Origin: Clostridiales bacterium
GTDB taxonomy: Bacteria; Bacillota; Clostridia; Christensenellales; Borkfalkiaceae
Reading direction: 5' to 3'
NCBI GenBank assembly: GCA_015069485.1
Contig: SVIM01000020.1
Coordinates: 1-33,767, forward strand
Length of the DNA stretch: 33,767 bases
The notes beneath the pieces were generated by a model that saw only the letters and a program-made list of their open reading frames with translations, was not told the origin of the DNA and made no database searches. The number at the start of each line of letters is the position of its first letter. Position 1 is the first letter of the stretch. Positions 1 to 7,177 of this stretch are shown one piece after another. The position numbers were made by a program, and so were the translations under genes.

Positions 1-66
1 AAATTTTCAAAAGTGTAGCACACTATACTTTCAAAAGAAAGCCGTGTGTTTTGCAAAGCAAAAAGT

Positions 67-94
67 AAAGGATAGCAAAATTTTGCTATCCTTT
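67..94. terminator. Perfect 28-bp palindrome, terminator-like
   Basis: Arms at 67-80 and 81-94 (AAAGGATAGCAAAA and its exact complement) have no spacer, so in RNA they fold with a tight A/T loop. A short T run follows on the plus strand and an A run precedes it, so it could act in either direction. It probably ends a transcription unit lying upstream of the window. Confidence 0.55.
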
Positions 95-159
95 TATAAT
101 GTCTAAAAAATCCCTATGAGTGACGCAATAATGCGCCCGCTTTTTTCTGCCGTTTTGGT

Positions 160-196
160 AAGGGGGCGCAAGCCAAGTGGCTTGCTCCCCCTTTTT
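160..196 (+). terminator. Strong intrinsic terminator
   Basis: AAGGGGG (160-166) and GCAAGCC (168-174) pair with GGCTTGC (179-185) and CCCCCTT (187-193), with one C/T mismatch (167/186) and a 4-nt loop, followed by a T run. No open gene is seen in 1-306, so it most likely ends a unit entering from the left. The rest of 1-254 shows nothing else I can support. Confidence 0.75.
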
Positions 197-254
197 AAAC
201 TTTATTTTGCGTGGTAAAATTATTTAAAGAATAAATTATTATAAAAGCGTTCCG

Positions 255-283
255 TCATATATCGCCCTAATTCGGCATATTAT
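255..283 (+). promoter_or_regulatory. Putative sigma-E promoter of spoIIID
   Basis: TCATAT (255-260), a 15-nt spacer and CATATTAT (276-283) resemble the mother-cell sigma-E consensus (ATA-type -35, CATAnnnT -10). Transcription would start near 290, just ahead of the AAAAGGGGG ribosome-binding site. In Bacillus subtilis spoIIID is sigma-E dependent, which supports the call. No competing sigma-A promoter is obvious. Confidence 0.5.
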
Positions 284-306
284 TTTATTAATAAAAGGGG
301 GCTTTT

Positions 307-555
307 ATGTGGGAATATATAGTTAGCAGAATAAGGTTAGAGGCGGAATATATCGTTCAAACGGGCAGCACCGTGCGCGCAACCGCCGCCTATTTTAATA
401 TTAGCAAATCAACCGTCCATAAGGACGTAACCGAGCGTTTAATTGAAATTGATAATCAGCTTTATACCGAGGTTAGAAAGGTTTTAAATAAAAATCTTTC
501 CGAGCGTCATATTCGTGGCGGTATTGCAACCAAAAACAAATATGCAAAAAAATAA
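307..555 (+). CDS. spoIIID: Sporulation transcriptional regulator SpoIIID
   Basis: Small DNA-binding protein of 82 residues, matching the usual SpoIIID length (about 80-95). The family works in the mother cell after engulfment, repressing early sigma-E genes and helping to switch on sigK. The helix-turn-helix lies at about residues 19-45, including the family-typical SKSTVHKDVTERL, followed by the conserved RHIRGG and TKNKY blocks near the C-terminus. The start is ATG 307, preceded by an excellent Shine-Dalgarno (AAAAGGGGG) and a sigma-E-like promoter. It stands alone; the next unit is the Y-like RNA. The plus-strand reading frame overlapping its end (515-700) has no family resemblance. Identification is very secure; regulation by sigma-E is inferred. 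Confidence 0.95.
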   Translation: MWEYIVSRIRLEAEYIVQTGSTVRATAAYFNISKSTVHKDVTERLIEIDNQLYTEVRKVLNKNLSERHIRGGIATKNKYAKK

Positions 556-677
556 AATACAATCCTGCGCCAAAATTTTCGCCAAAATTTACGCCGTAAT
601 TAAATTGGGTGGCATATATGCGCCATCTAACAGGGTTTTACGGCAAAAAAATAACTTAAAAAATTTTTTTAAAACTA

Positions 678-706
678 TTGAATACTTAAAAAATATGTGA
701 TATAAT
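678..706 (+). promoter_or_regulatory. Sigma-A promoter of the Y-like RNA
   Basis: TTGAAT (678-683), a 17-nt spacer and a consensus TATAAT (701-706). Transcription would start at about 711-714, at the first base of the closing helix of the RNA. The spacing and the coincidence of start site and helix argue that the RNA is made from its own promoter. From 556 to 677 I see no gene, only A/T-rich sequence with a weak hairpin near 608-630. Confidence 0.8.
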
Positions 707-712
707 TAATTC

Positions 713-857
713 GTAGCGGACAGCTATACGGGTTTACTTCAATCTAAAGGTCGAAGCCGGAGGTTGAAGGTTCAACTCCTTCCGCCCTTTGGGCGTGGCT
801 CAACTGGAAGAGCGCCGGCATTTATATAATTCGTAAATTTCGTCCGCTATATTTTTT
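713..857 (+). ncRNA. YrlA-like bacterial Y RNA: permuted tRNA mimic
   Basis: The sequence folds as a tRNA in permuted order. Anticodon-stem strand GCCGG (756-760), 5-nt variable loop (761-765), T stem GAAGG/CCTTC (766-770/778-782) with canonical T loop TTCAACT, acceptor strand CGCCC (783-787), a TTT loop (788-790), acceptor strand GGGCG (791-795), T796 and G797 as positions 8 and 9, D stem GCTC/GAGC (798-801/810-813) with D loop AACTGGAA containing the GG pair, G814 as position 26, then CCGGC (815-819) closing the anticodon stem. Instead of an anticodon loop, the strands run into helices 731-737/833-839 and 713-721/842-850, separated by a 9-nt bulge (722-730), then T852-857. This helix-bulge-helix plus tRNA-like module is the published plan of bacterial Y RNAs. 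It is not a functional tRNA: there is no anticodon loop and no free acceptor end. Confidence 0.88.
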
Positions 858-865
858 AGGTTATT

Positions 866-2944
866 ATGAAAGATTTATTTATAAATTACTTATTTACAAA
901 GCATTATTTTGTAAGCGATACGGCCACAGACGAGGAACACTCGTTTGAGGCTTTATTTGCATTAGCCCAAAATTTTAACATTAAAATCGTAAAGGGGCAA
1001 AGCCTTGCAAGCATATCTCACCTTAAGGTTGCCGAAAACGGACTTGGCTATAAAGTACCCGATTCCTTTTATAAAAACTTCCCCGATTCAGTTTGGAATC
1101 TTATTCAAAGGCATAGGGCAACGGGTGTAAATTTGTTGCTTTACGACCAAGTTATTCATTATGTAATGACCTACGGCTTGCGTGATTTTAGCAACCCCGG
1201 CTATTCCGTTTTTGAAGAGGACTTTGAAAAAATTGCCTTTAAGGAAGAAACCCCTATAAAGGAATTTTCCGTTTTAACTGAAGAAGAAGCGGTTAAAATT
1301 TTATCCGAGTACGCGGACGACCTTTTAAACAGTACCCGTCCCTTAAACTGCGAGCAGTTCGATTTGCTTTTAAATTTTATATTAGATTACGGCTACGAGG
1401 TGCGCTATTGCGCAAGCAAAAATACGGCTATTAAGCTTATTTTAAGCACGAAAAATGCAGAGCTTTCAAAATTTATTTCCCTTGCCGATATTATTGCTTT
1501 GGTGGACGAGCTTAATTTTAAAACCTATAAAAACAGGCAAATTAACAAGCTTAATTTAAAAAACGAGCACCGTAAGCTAATTGCAAAATTTTTAGATAAA
1601 AAGTTAAGCGGTAACTGCGCCGATATTAGTCAATGCTTTGAAAAGCAGGCAATATGGCAGGGGCTTTTGCATCATATTCACTACAAGCCCACCACGGAGC
1701 TCGGCAAAAGTTTCGTAAAGCAAATTAGGGAAGGTAAAAATATTTCCGCCTATTCCGCCTTTGAACGCGCTATGCAAAAGGGCGATATTAACGGGGCGGT
1801 AAATACCCTTTTAAGCGAAAAGGGCTCGGGCGCGCTTCTTCGCAATTTAAATTATATTCTTTCCCGCTGTCAAACTGATGAACAAGTAAACTTCGTTTTA
1901 AATAATCTTCAAACTAATAACCCTTTAATTTTAATTCAACTTTTATACAGCTATAAAAATTACGATGGCAGAAGGCGTAGGGCTTTTACCTTCGCCAAGC
2001 ATAATTTGCTGTGCTTGCACGAAGAAACTGCCGAAGAAAAGAAAAAGCGTAAATCGGTAATCCTTAAAAAAAGGCGCACACAAATTGCCAAAATTCTTTT
2101 GCAAAATTTAAAAAATATTTACAAAAATAAGCTTGGCAAGGTTTTTATTGACGCTGGTATGGAAAACTTTGCTCTCCCCTTAGAAGAATCGACCTCTTCA
2201 ACCGGCTACGGCACGCTTGCAAAGGGCTCGAAAATTAATATGGAGCAAGGCAAAAAAATCAGGGCGTTTACTTATTGGGAAAAGGTTAACGATATCGATT
2301 TAAGCATTATCGGCTTAGATAAAAAAGGCAACCAAACGGAATTTTCTTGGCGTAACATTTCAACTGTTTCGGCAGAGCAAAAGCACGACGCTATCGCCTT
2401 TTCCGGCGACCAAACCTCCGGCTACAACGGCGGTTCAGAATTTTTTGATATTCAAGTAGAAAATTTTATAAAGGAATTCCCCGATATTCGCTATTTGGTA
2501 TTTTGCAACAACGTCTATTCGGGCACGCCGTTTAGTAACTGTATTTGCAAGGCGGGCTATATGCTTAGGGATATTGACGAAAGCGGTATGGTTTTCGAGC
2601 CTAAAACGGTTAAAACCTCGTTTACTATTAACTGCGAAAGCACCTTTGCTTATCTGTTTGCGTTCGACCTTAAAAAAAGTCAATTTATTTGGCTTAATAT
2701 TACGGGCGATAGCAAAAACAGAATTGCAGGCACTTCAAGCATAAGGTTCGTAATGGAAAATTTTACCGCAACCGAAGTTATAAATTTGTCTTCGCTTTTT
2801 AAAATGATGGCAACCAAGGTTGTAAAAACGCCTGAAGAAGCCGATATAATCCTTTCCGATAACGATATACCCGTTTCAAGCAGTCAGCAAATTATTCGTA
2901 GCTACGACTTTGAAAAAATATTAGCGTTAATTAATAATAATTAA
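866..2944 (+). CDS. Helical-repeat protein with C-terminal TerD-like domain
   Basis: 692 residues. Residues 1 to about 400 look all-helical and carry a block (AYSAFERAMQKGDINGAVNTLL, then GALLRNLNYIL) reminiscent both of helical modules in actinobacterial TerD-fused proteins and, weakly, of the TROVE fold. A basic linker (RRRR..., KKKRK..., about 370-405) follows. From about 460 to 640 it resembles TerD: DIDLS near 476, FSGD near 511, GGSEFFDI near 522, and VFEPKTVKTSF. TerD domains bind calcium and belong to stress systems; the role of this fusion is unknown. No VWA domain is present, unlike Ro60/Rsr, and no other ter genes are in the window. ATG 866 lies 8 nt after the T run of the Y-like RNA, with a weak AGG ribosome site (858-860). 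Because of this neighbour I infer RNA binding; that is not shown by the sequence. The gene is alone between two terminators. Confidence 0.72.
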   Translation: MKDLFINYLFTKHYFVSDTATDEEHSFEALFALAQNFNIKIVKGQSLASISHLKVAENGLGYKVPDSFYKNFPDSVWNLIQRHRATGVNLLLYDQVIHYVMTYGLRDFSNPGYSVFEEDFEKIAFKEETPIKEFSVLTEEEAVKILSEYADDLLNSTRPLNCEQFDLLLNFILDYGYEVRYCASKNTAIKLILSTKNAELSKFISLADIIALVDELNFKTYKNRQINKLNLKNEHRKLIAKFLDKKLSGNCADISQCFEKQAIWQGLLHHIHYKPTTELGKSFVKQIREGKNISAYSAFERAMQKGDINGAVNTLLSEKGSGALLRNLNYILSRCQTDEQVNFVLNNLQTNNPLILIQLLYSYKNYDGRRRRAFTFAKHNLLCLHEETAEEKKKRKSVILKKRRTQIAKILLQNLKNIYKNKLGKVFIDAGMENFALPLEESTSSTGYGTLAKGSKINMEQGKKIRAFTYWEKVNDIDLSIIGLDKKGNQTEFSWRNISTVSAEQKHDAIAFSGDQTSGYNGGSEFFDIQVENFIKEFPDIRYLVFCNNVYSGTPFSNCICKAGYMLRDIDESGMVFEPKTVKTSFTINCESTFAYLFAFDLKKSQFIWLNITGDSKNRIAGTSSIRFVMENFTATEVINLSSLFKMMATKVVKTPEEADIILSDNDIPVSSSQQIIRSYDFEKILALINNN

Positions 2945-2950
2945 AATTTT

Positions 2951-2984
2951 TAGGTGGCTATTTTTCAGTAGCTACCTATTTTTT
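2951..2984 (+). terminator. Terminator of the TerD-domain gene
   Basis: TAGGTGGCTA (2951-2960) pairs with TAGCTACCTA (2969-2978) through one G-U pair and an 8-nt loop, then T2979-2984. It lies 6 nt after the stop codon. Confidence 0.8.
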
Positions 2985-3011
2985 ATACAATTTTAGCAAT
3001 TTTGCAAAAAT

Positions 3012-3026
3012 TTGAACTATATTCAA
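3012..3026. promoter_or_regulatory. Palindrome matching the tetR-region operators
   Basis: TTGAACTATATTCAA is a 15-bp palindrome (arms TTGAA/TTCAA) followed by TAAATTA. The same design occurs at 13402-13416 and 13479-13493 beside the TetR-family gene. Here it sits about 95 bp upstream of the leuA promoter. A role as a TetR operator is inference from sequence similarity alone. Confidence 0.4.
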
Positions 3027-3121
3027 TAAATTATTTAAAATTTTAACGCGCGTTTAAAAGCGCATTTATATTAAGTGGCATTTGCAAAAACAATACCTTA
3101 ATGTAAAACATTAAAAATCTA

Positions 3122-3150
3122 TTGACAAATTTTTAATAATATGCTATTAT
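3122..3150 (+). promoter_or_regulatory. Sigma-A promoter of the leuA T-box transcript
   Basis: Consensus TTGACA (3122-3127), a 17-nt spacer and TATTAT (3145-3150). Transcription should begin near 3157, about 20 nt before the T-box Stem I. Confidence 0.85.
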
Positions 3151-3156
3151 ATATTT

Positions 3157-3575
3157 AACTTAATAATTTATAATGCGATGAAGCGGAGTAGTAGTACTTT
3201 TTTGGGGTTAAGAGAGTTATCGGGTGGTGTAAGATAACCGAAGAAAATTTGCGAACTCGCCGCCGAGCAGATTTACTCAACAAGCAAGCGTGCCGCTTGA
3301 CCAAAGTATCTTAATTACTAATAATCAAGTCAAGCCGTTCGCAATTCAACAAGCGTTCCGCTTGACCAAAGTATCTTAATTACTAATAATCAAGTCAAGC
3401 CGTTCGCAATTCAATAAGCGTTCCGCTTAATTAAAATGCTTAAGTAGGTAAATACGGTTTCCCGCCGTAAAACGGGTAGGGCGTGTATGCGCCCCTAAGG
3501 CAGCAAAGGCTGTAAAGAAGAGTGGTACCACGCGGCGCGGCGTCTCTTTAATAGAGATTCCGCGCTTTATTTTTG
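3157..3575 (+). promoter_or_regulatory. Leu-specific T-box leader with terminator
   Basis: The leader senses uncharged tRNA. Stem I base GCGG (3183-3186) pairs with CCGC (3260-3263); the AGTA motif is at 3187-3190, and GAA plus the specifier codon CTC (Leu) at 3256-3258. A hairpin GTTATC/GATAAC (3216-3238) lies inside Stem I. Stem III is GGGCG/CGCCC (3479-3494). The T-box sequence AAGAGTGGTACCACG (3518-3532) carries UGGU, complementary to an ACCA tRNA end as expected for tRNA-Leu. The terminator is GCGCGG/CCGCGC (3535-3540/3560-3565) with an inner TCTCT/AGAGA stem and a T run 3566-3575. It is unusually long because of a tandem duplication (separate entry). Specifier, tRNA end and downstream gene (leuA) agree. 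Confidence 0.93.
3288..3429 (+). repeat. Tandem 65-bp duplication inside the T-box leader
   Basis: Two near-identical 65-bp units (3288-3352 and 3353-3417) differ at about two bases and are followed by the first 11-12 bases of a third. Each unit can fold into its own hairpin, with CTTGAC pairing GTCAAG and outer GCG pairing CGC. The repeats lie between Stem I and Stem III, where T-box leaders usually carry Stem II or the IIA/B pseudoknot. Confidence 0.93.
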
Positions 3576-3588
3576 AATAGGTATAAAT

Positions 3589-5247
<1,659 letters not shown>

Positions 5248-5268
5248 TATATGCCACTCAATTCAAAT

Positions 5269-5296
5269 AAAAGTGCCTTTTTGGGCGCTTTTATTT
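5269..5296 (+). terminator. leuA terminator
   Basis: AAAAGTGCC (5269-5277), loop TTTTT, then GGCGCTTTT with one G-U pair, running into a T-rich tail. It lies about 20 nt after the leuA stop. Confidence 0.75.
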
Positions 5297-5400
5297 TGCC
5301 ATAATTTAAAGGCAAAATTCACACGATTATAATAATTATACGCTTGACTAAAAACAGCGTATATGTTAAACTATAATTACTAAACAAAAGGAGAAATTTT

Positions 5401-6345
5401 GTGTATCCTCACGCAGTAATAACTATTTTCGGCCAGGGTATATACCTATACGGTATATGTATGGCGTTGGGACTAATAACCTGCTTCGTCTTTTTAATGA
5501 AGGCGTTTCAAAAACAAAATTTTAACGATAATTCTATCGACGTAATTTTGTTAGTAGGCATCTTCGGCGTTGTGCTCGGTTTATTTTCGGCAATGCTTTT
5601 CCAGTCTATTTACGATTTTATCGCAAACCCCGAAGCAGGCTTTAAGCTTGGCGGAATGACCTTCTTGGGCGGATTAATCGGTGGTGTCGTTGGCTATCTT
5701 GCAGTATATTGGCTTTACATTTATGTAATTGCGCCCCGCACAAAAATTAAGTGGTTGCAAAACAATATGAACGCCGGCATAACCGACGCTCTTCCCATAA
5801 TCCCCGTAGGCATAGTGCTTGCGCACGCGTTTGGCAGACTCGGTTGCTTTTTTGCAGGCTGTTGCCACGGCGCGCAAACGGACGCTTGGTACGGTATCGA
5901 TTTCCCCAGCATAGCAGGTACGGCAAAATATATTCCTACACAGCTTTTCGAGTGTATTTTCCTATTGCTTTTGGCGTTTATAATGATAGTGCTTTTTTAT
6001 AAGTACAAATTCAACTGCAACTTTGGCGTTTACTGCATTGGTTACGGCATATGGCGCTTCTTAATTGAATATATCCGCGACGACTACCGTGGCGAATTAG
6101 TGCCCGGCTTAACCCCCTCGCAGTTCTGGTGCATACTTATGGTTGCGCTTGGAATAGGTTATTTCTTCCTTTATAAGTACTTGTTTAAGGATAAAATGAA
6201 GCACCCCGAGCTTCAGCCCTCGGTTTACAAAAAGGCAACGGCAAACGGTGCTTCTCAAGAGAAGGTGGAAGAGGTAATTAGCCAAGAAGTTCAAGTAAAC
6301 AGCCAAGAGATGGAAGTAACCAACCAAGAGGTTGAAGGCGAATAA
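5401..6345 (+). CDS. lgt: Prolipoprotein diacylglyceryl transferase (Lgt family)
   Basis: Polytopic membrane enzyme that moves a diacylglyceryl group from phosphatidylglycerol to the lipobox cysteine of prolipoproteins. 314 residues with about seven hydrophobic segments. The Lgt signature is HAFGRLGCFFAGCC (about 142-155), with the key Arg at 146; a second conserved block is YGIWRFLIEYIRDD. The segment that usually reads F-H-G-G or F-Y-G-G reads FLGG (about 88-91), so the position of the E. coli His103 is a Leu here. The last 40 residues are a hydrophilic Glu/Gln-rich tail with a repeated SQEV/NQEV motif, beyond the usual end of the family. The start is GTG 5401, chosen for AAAGGAG at 5387-5393. 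It is alone between two terminators. I am fairly sure of the family; full activity is not certain. Confidence 0.85.
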   Translation: MYPHAVITIFGQGIYLYGICMALGLITCFVFLMKAFQKQNFNDNSIDVILLVGIFGVVLGLFSAMLFQSIYDFIANPEAGFKLGGMTFLGGLIGGVVGYLAVYWLYIYVIAPRTKIKWLQNNMNAGITDALPIIPVGIVLAHAFGRLGCFFAGCCHGAQTDAWYGIDFPSIAGTAKYIPTQLFECIFLLLLAFIMIVLFYKYKFNCNFGVYCIGYGIWRFLIEYIRDDYRGELVPGLTPSQFWCILMVALGIGYFFLYKYLFKDKMKHPELQPSVYKKATANGASQEKVEEVISQEVQVNSQEMEVTNQEVEGE

Positions 6346-6382
6346 TCTAAAAAACAGTAAAACTAAATACGGTTTAACTAAC

Positions 6383-6413
6383 GCGCCGAGCAGGCTTAAA
6401 ACCTGCTCGGCGC
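6383..6413. terminator. 12-bp perfect hairpin after lgt
   Basis: GCGCCGAGCAGG (6383-6394) and its exact complement (6402-6413) flank a 7-nt loop. Only AACTTTA follows, so the T run is poor; it is still the likely end of the lgt transcript. Confidence 0.6.
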
Positions 6414-6439
6414 AACTTTATATATTGCGTAAACGCTTT

Positions 6440-6469
6440 GGTATAACTTATTAAAAATTTCACATACTT
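6440..6469 (+). promoter_or_regulatory. Putative sigma-G/F promoter of spoVT
   Basis: GGTATA (6440-6445), a 17-nt spacer and CATACTT (6463-6469) fit the forespore sigma consensus. Transcription would start near 6476, about 17 nt ahead of the spoVT ribosome site. In B. subtilis spoVT is transcribed by sigma-G. Confidence 0.5.
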
Positions 6470-6503
6470 TACCTTGCAATGTAAAATTTGTTAAGGAGAA
6501 AAT

Positions 6504-7049
6504 ATGAAAGCAACTGGAATAGTTAGAAGAATAGACGAGCTTGGCAGAGTAGTAATCCCCAAGGAAATTAGAAACACTTTAAGGTTAAAATCGGGCGATC
6601 CGTTAGAAATTTTTACCGAGAGGGACGAGCTTATGCTAAAAAAATATTCACCGATAGCGTCTTTAGAACAGTTTTCTGAAGGAACGGCAAAAAGCTTAAG
6701 CGATATATCGGGGCATCTTGCGTTAATTTGCGATACGGACGGCGTTTTATACGCTTCAGGCAACGGCAAGCGTAATCTTTACGGCAAGGCTCTTTCTAAA
6801 AAAATGGAACAAATTTTAGAAGGCAGAAAAAGTTATATCGCCAACCTTGCCGAAGGCGGTGATATCGTTCCCATATGCGAAAACACCGAAAACGATATAA
6901 CTGCGCAAATAATAGTGCCTATCGTTAGCGGTGGCGACTGCTTGGGCGCGGTGGCGTTAATTTCTACCGAGCAAGGCGCAAAAATCGAATCAACTATCGC
7001 TAAGCTTGCCCAGCTTTCGGCAACCATATTAGCAACTCAATTCGATTAA
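6504..7049 (+). CDS. spoVT: Stage V sporulation protein T
   Basis: Forespore transcription regulator that tunes the sigma-G regulon, with activating and repressing effects in B. subtilis. 181 residues, the normal SpoVT length. Residues 1-52 form an AbrB/SpoVT swapped-hairpin DNA-binding domain (ATGIVRRIDELGRVVIPKEI is very typical). Residues about 55-178 form the GAF-like domain, with a GDCLGAVALIS core strand near the C-terminus. ATG 6504 follows AAGGAG (6493-6498) at a good distance. A sigma-G-like promoter lies upstream. The order spoVT, flippase, mazG matches the B. subtilis spoVT-yabM-yabN neighbourhood, which strengthens all three calls. Confidence 0.96.
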   Translation: MKATGIVRRIDELGRVVIPKEIRNTLRLKSGDPLEIFTERDELMLKKYSPIASLEQFSEGTAKSLSDISGHLALICDTDGVLYASGNGKRNLYGKALSKKMEQILEGRKSYIANLAEGGDIVPICENTENDITAQIIVPIVSGGDCLGAVALISTEQGAKIESTIAKLAQLSATILATQFD

Positions 7050-7056
7050 TTTTTTA

Positions 7057-7170
7057 AAAAAGCGTATAAGCGTCGCAATTACCGTAGCACGGCAAAAGCC
7101 TAAAACAGTTTTAAAAATAAGTAAGCGTTTAAGGTTTTCGTGCGCAATTTTGCCCGCTTCTACGCTTTTT
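7057..7170 (+). other. Structured 114-nt intergenic element
   Basis: A 16-nt inverted repeat with a single mismatch (7057-7072 and 7155-7170) encloses a second nested set of pairings: GCACG, AAAA and CCT on the left with AGG, TTTT and CGTGC on the right (about 7087-7101 and 7131-7145). The distal end is a T run that ends 7 nt before the next start codon. It could be an RNA leader hairpin, an unusual terminator, or a MITE-like remnant. I cannot decide between these. Confidence 0.5.
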
Positions 7171-7177
7171 ATTACAT

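Noticed and set aside
515-700. Open frame of 61 codons overlapping the spoIIID end
   Set aside because: Lysine/asparagine-rich product of A/T-rich DNA, poor ribosome site, and it runs into the promoter of the Y-like RNA.
756-819. A genuine tRNA gene
   Set aside because: All arms exist but in permuted order, with the acceptor end closed by a loop and no anticodon loop, so it cannot be charged or decode.
5344-5377. lgt promoter TTGACT/TATAAT
   Set aside because: The spacer is 22 nt, too long for a normal sigma-A promoter, and no better -35 is visible.
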